The notes beneath the pieces were generated by a model. It did not search any database, was not told where the DNA came from, and saw only the letters and a program-made list of their open reading frames with translations. This document shows positions 41,540 to 50,294 of a DNA stretch of 64,000 nucleotides, piece by piece. Every line of letters starts with the position of its first letter. Within the stretch, counting starts at the first letter, position 1. The stretch is from Pseudomonas putida (lineage in GTDB: Bacteria; Pseudomonadota; Gammaproteobacteria; Pseudomonadales; Pseudomonadaceae), in contig NZ_BSKJ01000015.1 in assembly GCF_030159595.1 (NCBI RefSeq), positions 24,816-88,815 of the forward strand. The letters run 5' to 3'. A program made the position numbers and the translations under genes.

Positions 41540-43534
41540 CTACTTCAGGCCATGCCAGCTCAGGTACGCGGCCTGCTCAGATTGCCGACCAAGAAACACC
41601 TCGATGCCTTCGCGCAGTGGGCGCGATGCGCCTGGGGCGAACAACGCGTCCTGCAGGGCCCGGCCCGTGGCCCGGTTCAACAGGCCCTCAGCCTCGAAGC
41701 GGGTGAACACGTCAAAGGCATGCACATCCGACCACAGGTAGGCGTAGTAACCAGCATCGTAACCATTCACCAGGTGATCGAAGGCATGCGCCGGGTGCTC
41801 GAAATCAGCGAGCGGCCAGTAGCCACAACGCTCACGGGCCTCATTCAGGCGCTGCTCAAAGGATCTGCCATCGTTCGGTGCGGCATGCAGGTCCATGTCG
41901 AACAGCGCCAGGCTCAGATGACGCGCGACTTCCTCCGTGCCCTGCTGCCGCAGCGCCTCCAGGCACTCATCGGCTTGCCGCCGGGTCAGCGGGCTGCCAT
42001 CGCTTGCGTGCGCCGAAATCGACACCAGGTAATCGGCGTCCCAGACCCAACGTTCGAACAACTTGCCGAACAATTCCACCCCATCGGTACCCAGTTCGGT
42101 CACGTTGGACATCACATGGTTCGTCGTACGCACCAGTAAATGGTGCAGGGCATGGCCGAACTCATGGAACAACTTGCGCAGTGACAAGTGGTCGAGCAAT
42201 GGCTGGCTCCCTGGCGGTGCTTGCGGCACATCGCAGAAAACCACCACCGAGGCGGCCTGGTAGATACCCTCGGCATCGACCCGACGGTTGCGTATGTATG
42301 TGGTCAATACTGCGTCTGGCTGCTTGCCGGCGTGCTGCACGGCATCCAGATACAGAAAACCGATGAAGGCGTTGTCCTGCCACACCTCGAACGGTTGCAC
42401 GCTATCATCCCAGGTAGCGAGCGGCTTAGGCTGGAGCACCACACCAAACAGCCTCTGCGCCAGCGCCTGTAACGCGCTGACAACCGTATTCAGCGGGAAG
42501 TAGTCGCGCAGGGCTTCGGTAGGCAACTCGCCGCGCGAAGACGCCTGCAAGTAGTCGTAGTCCCAAGGTTGCGGGTTCTTCAGCCCGTGATCGGCAGCCT
42601 GACGCGCCACTTGGGAGCGCCAGCGCAACATGGCCGGGCGCACATCATCGGCCAAGGCATGAAGAAATCCGCGCACCTGGGCCACCGAACCCGCACTCTT
42701 CACATGCAGGCTCTGCTCCAGATGGCCGGAAAAACCGAGCAGAAGGGCCTTTTCCTCGCGCAGTTGCGCCAGGTGTTGCAGAAATGAGCGGTTGTCCTGT
42801 TGCGGATCATGGTTGACGCCACGCGTGTGGAAAGCCCGGTAAACACGCTCACGTAGCCCGCGGTTGGCGGCATGCTTGAGCACCTCATCAGTGGTCACGC
42901 TGTCACAGGCTATCAACCAGCCCGGCTCACCGGCTTCTTGCGCCCGTGCAGCCAGTGTGTCGCGTATCCGTTGTGGGATGCCGCTCAGTTCGGACTCATC
43001 GGCAATACTCAGCCCTGGCCGGTTGATGTTGCTGCGAAATGCGTTGCAGGCAACAACGATCTGCGCCTGAAGGTCTGCCAGACGCGCCTTGCCAGCAGCG
43101 TCTTGCAACACCCCGCTGGAGGCAAATTTGTCCAGATGCCAACGCAAGGTGGCGCGTTTCTGGGCATCCAGCTGCTTGCCAATGTCACTATTGGCCAAAC
43201 GCTCATACAGTGCATGCAAGTCAAGGTTGACGAACTTCTGCTCGAAACGTGCCGTTGCTTTACCGTAAAACTCAATGATGGCGTTAGCCCAGGCCTCATC
43301 CCGGCCAACCAATGGCGAGGCGGCATACAACACCGCCAGCAGTTGGCTATCCAGGCCGTCCACGGCCAGCACCATGTCATCCCAGGTGGGCATGGCCTGC
43401 TGCTCGAGGATGATGCGCTTGATCCCTTGCTCGTGCGCCAGTAGCACATGATCGAAAGCCGCACGCATGCTTTCAAGGGTGATGGAAGGGAAATCGACGG
43501 GGATGTGGCTAGCTTGCAGCAGTGGGTTGTCCAT
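41540..43534 (-). CDS. Second M3-family oligopeptidase, PrlC-like
   Basis: A cytoplasmic zinc metallopeptidase of 664 residues (thimet/oligopeptidase A fold), beginning MDNPLLQASHIPVDFPSI. The active site is HEFGHALHHLL (zinc His and catalytic Glu) with the third ligand in the TELGTDGVELFGKLFE helix. All the M3 features remain, so it is not a pseudogene. It is clearly diverged from the adjacent prlC and lies two genes from it with a zinc-ribbon gene between, suggesting an old tandem duplication. The strand and the 110-base gap to the YheV gene would allow a shared transcript. Confidence 0.9.
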   Translation of the reverse strand: MDNPLLQASHIPVDFPSITLESMRAAFDHVLLAHEQGIKRIILEQQAMPTWDDMVLAVDGLDSQLLAVLYAASPLVGRDEAWANAIIEFYGKATARFEQKFVNLDLHALYERLANSDIGKQLDAQKRATLRWHLDKFASSGVLQDAAGKARLADLQAQIVVACNAFRSNINRPGLSIADESELSGIPQRIRDTLAARAQEAGEPGWLIACDSVTTDEVLKHAANRGLRERVYRAFHTRGVNHDPQQDNRSFLQHLAQLREEKALLLGFSGHLEQSLHVKSAGSVAQVRGFLHALADDVRPAMLRWRSQVARQAADHGLKNPQPWDYDYLQASSRGELPTEALRDYFPLNTVVSALQALAQRLFGVVLQPKPLATWDDSVQPFEVWQDNAFIGFLYLDAVQHAGKQPDAVLTTYIRNRRVDAEGIYQAASVVVFCDVPQAPPGSQPLLDHLSLRKLFHEFGHALHHLLVRTTNHVMSNVTELGTDGVELFGKLFERWVWDADYLVSISAHASDGSPLTRRQADECLEALRQQGTEEVARHLSLALFDMDLHAAPNDGRSFEQRLNEARERCGYWPLADFEHPAHAFDHLVNGYDAGYYAYLWSDVHAFDVFTRFEAEGLLNRATGRALQDALFAPGASRPLREGIEVFLGRQSEQAAYLSWHGLK

Positions 43535-43644
43535 GGCGCATCACTTTGCTCGTAGAAAGGAGCAAGAAAGCGTGCATGGACAGCGTATGCCAGAAGGCCT
43601 GACTATCTACCACCCGGGCATTGCGCCCAGGTGGCACGACAGCG

Positions 43645-43926
43645 TTACTCAGCGGGTTTCTTCAGCTTCGGATTCGGAAAGAACTGCACCGTCTGCACCT
43701 TGGCCGGCGCGGGTTTCGGCGCCAGATGGTTGACCCGGGTGCCGAGTTCCTTGGGCACCGACAAGCCCTGCTCGTTGAGGGTGTCGGTAAAGCCGCAGGC
43801 CACGCATTCGCGGTGCGGTACGCCGTCTTCGTTCCACATCATCAGCTTGTCGGGCTCGCTGCACGCCGGGCATACCGCCCCGGCAATGAAGCGCTTCTTG
43901 GTCTTGTTCACGGCTACCTCACTCAT
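43645..43926 (-). CDS. yheV: YheV-family zinc-ribbon protein
   Basis: 93 residues, with two Cys pairs in CPAC...CVAC (GAVCPACSEPDKLMMW and HRECVACGFTDTL), which should bind one zinc. The lysine- and proline-rich C-terminus (LAPKPAPAKVQTVQFFPNP) is flexible. It is paired with prlC, whose stop overlaps its ATG. The same prlC-yheV arrangement occurs in enteric bacteria. The function is unknown. Confidence 0.85.
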   Translation of the reverse strand: MSEVAVNKTKKRFIAGAVCPACSEPDKLMMWNEDGVPHRECVACGFTDTLNEQGLSVPKELGTRVNHLAPKPAPAKVQTVQFFPNPKLKKPAE

Positions 43927-45974
43927 GCCGCAGCACCCTCGGTAAGGCCACTGTGGCGCAGCAACGCATCGATGGAAGGCTCACGCCCACGGAAGTCGAC
44001 AAACAACTCCATCGGCTCACGCGAACCGCCGCGGGCCAGGATCGCCTCACGGAAGGCGCGGCCGGTCTCGGCATTCAGCACGCCTTCTTCCTCGAAGCGC
44101 GAGAAGGCGTCAGCCGACAGCACTTCGGCCCATTTGTAGCTGTAGTAGCCGGCTGCGTAACCACCAGCAAAAATGTGCGCAAAGCTGTTAGGGAAGCGGT
44201 TGTACGCAGGTGGGCGCATGACCGATACCTCGTCGCGCACGCCTTCGAGCACCTGCAGCACACTACGGCCGTCGCCATGGGTGGCGTGCAGCTCGAAGTC
44301 GAACAGCGAGAACTCCAGCTGGCGCACCATCATCATGCCCGACTGGAAGTTCTTTGCCGCCAGCATCTTGTCCAGCAGGTCCTGGGGCAGGGGGGCACCG
44401 GTTTCGTAATGGCCGGAGATAAGCGCCAGGCCTTCCGGCTCCCAGCACCAGTTCTCCATGAATTGGCTCGGCAGCTCGACCGCGTCCCAGGCCACGCCGT
44501 TGATGCCGGACACACCAGCATGCTCGATGCGGGTCAGCATGTGGTGCAGGCCGTGACCGAACTCGTGGAACAGGGTGGTGACTTCATCGTGGGTCAGCAG
44601 CGCCGGCTTGCCGGGTGCGGCCGGGGTGAAGTTGCACACCAGGTTGGCCACCGGGCTCTGCAGCTCGCCGGCAGCAGTGCGGCGGCGGTCGCGGGCGCCG
44701 TCCATCCAGGCGCCACCGCGCTTGTTGGCGCGGGCGTACAGGTCGAAGAAGAAGCGGCCAACATGCTGGCCGTTTTCCTTGATCTCGAACAGGCGCACGT
44801 CCGCGTGCCAGCTGTCGAAGCCCTTGAGCTCGGTGATTTCGATGCCGTACAGACGCTGCACGATGCTGAACAGGCCTCCCAGCACCTTGTCGATCGGGAA
44901 GTAGGCGCGCAGGGCTTCCTGGGACACGCTGTAACGCTGCTCGCGCAGTTTCTCGCCAAAGTAGCCGGCGTCCCAACTGGCCAGCTCAGGGCAGCCTTGT
45001 TCGGCAGCGTAGGCCTTCAGCTGTTCCAGGTCCTGGGCAGCAAATGGCTTGGAACGCTTGGCCAGGTCACGCAGGAAATTAAGCACCTGGTCGCTGGACT
45101 CGGCCATCTTGGTGGCCAGGCTCAGCTCGGCGTAGTTCTTGTAGCCCAGCAGCTCGGCCAACTCCTGGCGCAGGCCGAGGATTTCCTGCATCACCGGGCC
45201 GTTGTCGAACTGGCCGGCATTCGGGCCCTGGTCCGAGGCGCGAGTGCAGTAGGCGGCGTACAGCGCTTCGCGCAGCGCGCGGTCGCTGGCGTAGGTCATC
45301 ACGGCGTAGTAGCTCGGGAATTCCAGGGTGATCAGCCAGCCGTCGAGGCCCTTGGCCTGTGCAGCGGCAGCCATCTGCGCCTTGGCCGAGTCGGTCAGGC
45401 CGGCCAACGCGGCTTCGTCGGTGATGTGCTTTGTCCAGGCCTGAGTGGCGTCGAGCAGCTGGTTGGAGAAGCGGCTGCCCAACTCGCTGAGCTTGCTCTG
45501 CACTTCGGCGTAGCGCTGCTGCTTGTCTGCCGAGAGGTCGATACCCGACAGGCGGAAGTCACGCAGGGCATGCTCAAGGATAGTCTTTTGCGCCACATCG
45601 AAACCGGCGGCTTCGGGGCTGTTGATCAAAGCCTGGTAGGCGTCGAACAGCGCACGGTTCTGGCCCAGTTCGGTAGAGTAGGCGCTCAACGCCGGCAGGC
45701 ACGACTCGTAGGCTTCGCGCAGTTCTGCGCTGTTGCACACCGCATTCAGGTGGCTGACCGGGCTCCAGGCAGCGCCCAGGCGGTCGTTCAGTTCGTCCAT
45801 GGCCAGCACCAGGCCAGCCCAGGAGGGGTTCTTGCCCTGCTTGTCGAGGATCTCGGCAATGGCTTTACGGTTGTCGGCCAGGATCGCTTCGATCGCCGGC
45901 AACACGTGTTCGGCACGAATGTGCGAGAAGGGCGGCAGATCGTGGGATTGCAGAAGCGGGTTGTTCGCAGTCAC
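43923..45974 (-). CDS. prlC: Oligopeptidase A
   Basis: An M3 zinc peptidase that degrades signal peptides and short peptides in the cytoplasm. 683 residues from the GTG at 45974 (MTANNPLLQSHDLPPFSHI). The active site is HEFGHGLHHML with the third ligand region GVAWDAVELPSQFMENW. Motifs and length match E. coli OpdA (680). It is upstream of yheV and overlaps it by four bases. A longer open frame upstream is not needed. Confidence 0.95.
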   Translation of the reverse strand: MTANNPLLQSHDLPPFSHIRAEHVLPAIEAILADNRKAIAEILDKQGKNPSWAGLVLAMDELNDRLGAAWSPVSHLNAVCNSAELREAYESCLPALSAYSTELGQNRALFDAYQALINSPEAAGFDVAQKTILEHALRDFRLSGIDLSADKQQRYAEVQSKLSELGSRFSNQLLDATQAWTKHITDEAALAGLTDSAKAQMAAAAQAKGLDGWLITLEFPSYYAVMTYASDRALREALYAAYCTRASDQGPNAGQFDNGPVMQEILGLRQELAELLGYKNYAELSLATKMAESSDQVLNFLRDLAKRSKPFAAQDLEQLKAYAAEQGCPELASWDAGYFGEKLREQRYSVSQEALRAYFPIDKVLGGLFSIVQRLYGIEITELKGFDSWHADVRLFEIKENGQHVGRFFFDLYARANKRGGAWMDGARDRRRTAAGELQSPVANLVCNFTPAAPGKPALLTHDEVTTLFHEFGHGLHHMLTRIEHAGVSGINGVAWDAVELPSQFMENWCWEPEGLALISGHYETGAPLPQDLLDKMLAAKNFQSGMMMVRQLEFSLFDFELHATHGDGRSVLQVLEGVRDEVSVMRPPAYNRFPNSFAHIFAGGYAAGYYSYKWAEVLSADAFSRFEEEGVLNAETGRAFREAILARGGSREPMELFVDFRGREPSIDALLRHSGLTEGAAA

Positions 45975-46076
45975 GGTTTGGATACCTTGGCAGAAGAAAC
46001 ACTGCCCCATCTTAATTACAATCGACGCCGACCGCAGCAGGCAGCCTGCCTATCGGCACAGATGAGAGACGCTATC

Positions 46077-46625
46077 ATGGCCATCCGAAGCTTCCAGCAA
46101 CACACTCCGAAAGTGGGACTTCGTGCCTTCGTCGACCGATCGGCGGTGGTGCTGGGCGACGTAGAGATCGGCGAAGACAGCTCGGTCTGGCCGTTGACCG
46201 TGGTGCGTGGCGACATGCACCGCATCCGCATCGGCGCTCGTACCAGTGTGCAGGACGGCAGCGTGCTGCACATCACCCACGCCGGCCCGTTCAACCCGGA
46301 CGGCTTCCCGCTGATCATCGGCGACGAAGTGACCATCGGCCACAAAGTGATGCTGCACGGCTGCACCCTGGGCAACCGCATCCTCGTCGGCATGGGCAGC
46401 ACCATCATGGACGGCGCCATCGTCGAGGACGAAGTGATCATCGGCGCCGGCAGCCTGGTGCCGCCAGGCAAGCGCCTGGCCAGTGGCTACCTCTACATGG
46501 GCAGCCCGGTGAAACAGGCCCGGCTGTTGAACGAGAAGGAGCGCGCCTTCTTCTCCTACAGCGCTGGCAACTATGTGAAGCTCAAGGACCAGCACCTGGC
46601 CGAAGGCTACGACCAACCGGAATGA
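46077..46625 (+). CDS. Gamma-carbonic-anhydrase-like hexapeptide-repeat protein
   Basis: 182 residues, a left-handed beta-helix of the YrdA/PaaY group. Metal His ligands are expected in SVLHITHAG and GHKVMLHGC; both regions are intact. Gln and Asp in RTSVQDGSVLH also match gamma-carbonic anhydrases. Enzymatic activity has been shown for only some relatives, so metal binding is more certain than function. Its last codons overlap the HAD gene downstream. Confidence 0.85.
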   Translation: MAIRSFQQHTPKVGLRAFVDRSAVVLGDVEIGEDSSVWPLTVVRGDMHRIRIGARTSVQDGSVLHITHAGPFNPDGFPLIIGDEVTIGHKVMLHGCTLGNRILVGMGSTIMDGAIVEDEVIIGAGSLVPPGKRLASGYLYMGSPVKQARLLNEKERAFFSYSAGNYVKLKDQHLAEGYDQPE

Positions 46626-47296
46626 ACCCGACTACCGAGACGAACATGCACCAGCAAAACATCCTCTTCGACCTCGACGGCACCCTGACCGACCCGCGCC
46701 TGGGCATCACCCGCTCGATCCAGTACGCCCTGGCCAAGCTGGGTATCGACGAGCCGGACCTGGCCCGCCTTGAGCACTTCATCGGCCCGCCCCTGTTGCA
46801 GGCCTTCATGCAGTTCTACAGCTTCGACGAAGCCAAGGCCTGGGAGGCGGTGAACTTCTACCGGGAGCGCTTCCGCGTCACCGGCCTGTACGAGAACCTG
46901 GTGTTCCAGGGTGTTCCCGAGTTGCTTGAAGCCCTGAACGGGCAGGGCCGCACGCTGTACATCGCCACCTCCAAACCCTGGGAGTTCGCGCGTGAAATCG
47001 CCCGGCACTTCGCCTTCGACCACCACTTCAAGGTGATCTACGGCAGTGAGCTGGACGGCACGCGCACCAACAAGGTCGAGCTGATCCGCCATTTGCTGGA
47101 TGAAGAAGGGCTGGACCCGGCGCAAACGTTGATGATCGGGGACCGCAAGCATGACCTGATTGGCGCACGCAGCAATGGCGTGCAGGCAGTGGCGGTGGGG
47201 TACGGGTTTGGTAGCCGGGAAGAGTTGATGGCAGAAGCGCCCGCTTTCCACTTTGCTACCTTGGCCGAGATGCATCAGGCCTTTATCAAGGCTTGA
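46622..47296 (+). CDS. HAD-family phosphatase, phosphoglycolate-phosphatase-like
   Basis: 224 residues of the Gph/PGMB class of HAD hydrolases. Motif I FDLDGTLTD, motif II IATSK, motif III Lys in TNKVELI and motif IV MIGDRKHDLIGA are all intact. The cap domain (about 20-95) is alpha-helical. The ATG at 46622 overlaps the previous stop; an internal ATG at 46646 (MHQQNILFDLDG) is an alternative. The likely substrate is a small phosphomonoester; pseudomonads have several such genes and the exact one is unknown. Confidence 0.85.
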   Translation: MNPTTETNMHQQNILFDLDGTLTDPRLGITRSIQYALAKLGIDEPDLARLEHFIGPPLLQAFMQFYSFDEAKAWEAVNFYRERFRVTGLYENLVFQGVPELLEALNGQGRTLYIATSKPWEFAREIARHFAFDHHFKVIYGSELDGTRTNKVELIRHLLDEEGLDPAQTLMIGDRKHDLIGARSNGVQAVAVGYGFGSREELMAEAPAFHFATLAEMHQAFIKA

Positions 47297-47329
47297 TGGC
47301 CATGGGGGCTGCTTTGCGGCCCCAAAATC

Positions 47330-48421
47330 TCACCGGCTAACCATCAACCGCTGCAACGCCGCCTTCCGCTCTTCAATCGGTAACCGCCCCAGTTGCTCGA
47401 CCCGCTCGTAAAACCGCGCCCAGTTCCCGTCAATCTCACGAAACACCGCCGCAAACGCCGGTACCCACTGGTCATACAGCCCAAACGGCAACAACTTGGC
47501 GTTGTTCATCGGCCCATACACCCAGGCGTCATAGCGCTTGTCACCGCCCCATTGGCCATCACGCACCTGCCGGTACTCACGCCTCAAACGCTCAAACTCG
47601 GCTTGCTTGGCCAGCCGCTTGTGCGCATCGTCCAGTGGCCCGGCATAAATTGCCTGCAACCGCTGGCGGCTGGCCAGCACCAGCCGGATGAACTGGTCAC
47701 GCTGCTGCCCCTGCGCCTCGCCAACTGCGGCAAGCCCACGCGCCGTGCGCCATTGCCGGGTGCCTTCCTGCTCGACAAAGGAGGCAAACGATTCATTGAA
47801 CTCGGTATCGTCCTGCACATAGAAACGCTGGTGAGCCAGCTCATGGAAGATCAGTGTGGCCAGGCGCTCATCGCCCCAACCGACCATTGACGACAGGATC
47901 GGGTCGTCGAACCAGCCCAGGGTCGAATACGCCTCCACGCCCCCCAGATATACATCCAGGCCATCCTGGCGCATCAACGCCGCCGCCCCGCGTGCCGCAC
48001 CTTGCTGGTAGTAGCCACGATAAGCCACGCACCCCGCGATCGGAAAACAGTGCGTCACCGGCTGCAACGATAACTCGGGCGTGGCGAACACATTCCACAC
48101 CACATAAGGCCGGCCAATGTCGGCATAAACCCTGTAGCTACGGTTATCCGGCAGTTTCAACTGCTGGCTGGCGAATACCCGTGCCTGTTCTGCGTGGGCC
48201 AGACGCGAGCGTAACTGCGGCGACGTGGCCGGGTCGGCCACCACCTGCGCGACGGGCTGACGTGCGCGCAGCAGTTGCAATTGGCCCTCGGCCAGCTGCC
48301 CATAGTAGGCGACGCTGCTGCAACCGTTCAGCAGGAGCCCCCCCAACAGGGGAACCAAACGGATGAAAACGCGGTCGAGTGCCCCAGGGCCTGAGCGCTG
48401 AATAAGAAAAAGTCGAAGCAT
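47330..48421 (-). CDS. Putative zinc aminopeptidase lipoprotein (PF10023 type)
   Basis: 363 residues with a type II signal whose lipobox is LLNGC (LLGGLLLNGCSSVAYYG), so it is an outer-membrane or periplasmic lipoprotein. The catalytic motif is HExxH in FHELAHQRFYVQ, followed by NESFASFVEQEG (probable third ligand). The GWFDDPILSSMVGW stretch is a family mark. It converges on the HAD gene. Confidence 0.8.
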   Translation of the reverse strand: MLRLFLIQRSGPGALDRVFIRLVPLLGGLLLNGCSSVAYYGQLAEGQLQLLRARQPVAQVVADPATSPQLRSRLAHAEQARVFASQQLKLPDNRSYRVYADIGRPYVVWNVFATPELSLQPVTHCFPIAGCVAYRGYYQQGAARGAAALMRQDGLDVYLGGVEAYSTLGWFDDPILSSMVGWGDERLATLIFHELAHQRFYVQDDTEFNESFASFVEQEGTRQWRTARGLAAVGEAQGQQRDQFIRLVLASRQRLQAIYAGPLDDAHKRLAKQAEFERLRREYRQVRDGQWGGDKRYDAWVYGPMNNAKLLPFGLYDQWVPAFAAVFREIDGNWARFYERVEQLGRLPIEERKAALQRLMVSR

Positions 48422-48488
48422 CCGGGACTGTCTGACTCGCTCAAGGCTGATTCGCTCCAAGACTATCTCGCCAAGGGGGAGTTTCGCC

Positions 48489-48902
48489 ATGCGTGCATTG
48501 TTGGTCGCCGGCTCACTGTTGCTGCTATCCGCCTGTTCAACCTTGCCAGACCCAGACCCGAACCAGGCCTGGATCGACCTCACGCCCTACGACAACACGT
48601 CGCTGGACGCTGTGCAGGTCGATGAACGCGACTGGGTCGACAACCGCTATTTCGAGGTTCAACCCGGCAGCCACGAGCTGACCGTGCGCTATCAGTTTCC
48701 GGTTACCCCCAGCAATATCGGCCCGGTCGACGAGCCTCTGTGGCGCGATTGTCAGGTCAAGCTGACCTTCAAGGACTTCATGGCCGGGCAGCGCTATCAA
48801 CTGCAAGCGGGCAGCATTGGCTTCCGCCCGTGGCTCAAGCTCTACGACCAACAGCAAAAACTGCTTGGGCAAGGCCTGCCCGCAGGCTGCCAACGCACCT
48901 GA
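48489..48902 (+). CDS. Small lipoprotein, first of a tandem pair
   Basis: 137 residues, lipobox LLSAC (MRALLVAGSLLLLSACST). The mature part is beta-rich: DPNQAWIDLTPYDNTSLDAV, the repeat-like ELTVRYQF, VKLTFKDFMAGQRYQLQAG, and a final cysteine (AGCQRT) that could pair with CQVKLTF. The next gene is a paralogue of the same length with the same layout. The function is unknown. Confidence 0.75.
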   Translation: MRALLVAGSLLLLSACSTLPDPDPNQAWIDLTPYDNTSLDAVQVDERDWVDNRYFEVQPGSHELTVRYQFPVTPSNIGPVDEPLWRDCQVKLTFKDFMAGQRYQLQAGSIGFRPWLKLYDQQQKLLGQGLPAGCQRT

Positions 48903-48957
48903 ACCTCGCAAACGGCGCTATGCTTGTACCTTGTAAATCGCAAGTGGGAGTCTTGCC

Positions 48958-49371
48958 ATGCGCCAGCCCATGATGCTGATCGCCCTCAGTGCACTGGGGG
49001 CTTGCGCCAGCCCCTTGCCCCCCGTCGACCCCAAGCAGGCCTGGGTCGACCTCTACACCATGACCCCCGGCCGGGTGATCATGGCCGACCGCCTTGACGG
49101 CAAACGCCTGGATGACGGCCGTTACTTTCAGGTCACACCTGGTAAGCACGAACTGGTGGTGCGCTTCGATTATGAAATCTACTCGGGCGGCATCATGAGC
49201 GAGCCCCGGGACCGTACCTGCTACCTGACCGTGCGCTTTGACAACTTCAAGGCCGGTGAGCGCTATCGCCTGGAGGCGCGGGCGCCGGTGATGGAGCCGC
49301 AGGTGCTGCTGTATGACGCCAGCCGCAAGGTGCTGGTAAACGAGCCTAGCGAAGTGTTCTGCATTCCGTGA
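48958..49371 (+). CDS. Small lipoprotein, second of a tandem pair
   Basis: 137 residues, lipobox LGAC (MMLIALSALGACASP). It follows the first lipoprotein gene by 55 bases and shares its plan: KQAWVDLYTM, FQVTPGKHELVVRFDYE, CYLTVRFDNFKAGERYRLEA, and a C-terminal cysteine (FCIP). Identity to its neighbour is moderate, so the duplication is not recent. Both probably sit in the outer membrane and face the periplasm. Confidence 0.75.
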   Translation: MRQPMMLIALSALGACASPLPPVDPKQAWVDLYTMTPGRVIMADRLDGKRLDDGRYFQVTPGKHELVVRFDYEIYSGGIMSEPRDRTCYLTVRFDNFKAGERYRLEARAPVMEPQVLLYDASRKVLVNEPSEVFCIP

Positions 49372-49407
49372 AAGCCGGGGCTGCCATGCAGCCCCAGGTC
49401 TCAAAAG

Positions 49408-49641
49408 CTACTGGTCATTCTTCTGGTAGATGATTTTCTTGGTCCCGCCTTCGCAGGTCCCGACCACCATGTTCTGGTCCTTGACCTCGCTGTTGGGCAC
49501 GATCTCCAAGGTGTAGGAAGGCACGCCCTGCGCCTGGATCTTGGCCTCGATCTCGGCTTTCAGCTCCTCGCACGGTTTCACTGCCGCCAACGTGGAGGTG
49601 GCGACCAGGGAAGCCAACACGGCGATTGCTACGCGAATCAT
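49408..49641 (-). CDS. DUF1161 periplasmic protein (copy 1)
   Basis: 77 residues with a signal peptide (MIRVAIAVLASLVATSTLA). The family motif KPCEELKAEIEAKIQAQGV is followed by YTLEIVP and VVGTCEGGTKKIIYQ. The two conserved cysteines probably form a disulfide. The function is unknown. A second copy lies 1.9 kb away, and the region between holds osmC and a flavin monooxygenase. Confidence 0.82.
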   Translation of the reverse strand: MIRVAIAVLASLVATSTLAAVKPCEELKAEIEAKIQAQGVPSYTLEIVPNSEVKDQNMVVGTCEGGTKKIIYQKNDQ

Positions 49642-49714
49642 GGAACGGCTCCTGAAGAGGCAGCGTGCTGCCGACGCTGTTTAGACTACAGCAAACCGCC
49701 ACCGTTGCGCCGCT

Positions 49715-50140
49715 TCAGCCAACCAGCGCAGCATCCAGGCTGATCTTCGCGTTCAGCACCTTGGACACCGGGCACCCTTCCTTGGCCTTGTTGGCTATCT
49801 CCAGGAACTGCGCTTCGCTTGCACCAGGCACCTTGGCCCTGAGTACCAGATGCACGGCGGTAATGGCAAAGCCATCTGGCAGCTTGTCGAGCGTTACCTC
49901 GGCAGCAGTGTCGATCCGGTCCGCTGTCAGCCCCGCTTCGCCGAGCATCATCGACAGCGCCATCGAAAAACAGCCCGCATGCGCCGCACCAATCAACTCT
50001 TCCGGGTTGGTCCCCGGCGAACCTTCAAAGCGGGTATTGAAGCCGTAAGGGTTCTGCTTGAGCGCGCCGCTTTCTGTGGAAAGCAGGCCAGTGCCGTCCT
50101 TCAGGCCACCTTGCCAGATCGCTGATGCTGTCTTTTTCAT
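49715..50140 (-). CDS. osmC: OsmC-family peroxiredoxin
   Basis: Reduces organic hydroperoxides via two cysteines, 141 residues. The peroxidatic Cys is in HAGCFSMAL (about residue 56) and the resolving Cys in EGCPVSK (about 120); the conserved Glu is in NPEELIGAAH. OsmC and Ohr are close; the AGCFSMAL and EGCPVSK contexts and the N-terminal KKTASAIWQGGLKDGTG favour OsmC. RpoS or osmotic induction is expected for this family but not proved here. Confidence 0.9.
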   Translation of the reverse strand: MKKTASAIWQGGLKDGTGLLSTESGALKQNPYGFNTRFEGSPGTNPEELIGAAHAGCFSMALSMMLGEAGLTADRIDTAAEVTLDKLPDGFAITAVHLVLRAKVPGASEAQFLEIANKAKEGCPVSKVLNAKISLDAALVG

Positions 50141-50294
50141 GCTGCCTCCTGGTCTTTCGGTTACATGCTTATGGATTCAGAGGCCAGCCGCCTATGGCAA
50201 GTTCAGACCAATCTCACAGCAAGCATTGAATCCCCCGAATATGCCCATACAGAGATCAAAAGGCCTCTGGCCAACCACCCTTGCGGAGGCTCCA

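Noticed and set aside
43953..46625. A 890-codon plus-strand frame running across prlC into the carbonic-anhydrase-like gene
   Set aside because: Only its last 182 codons (from 46077) form a real protein; the rest is antisense to prlC.
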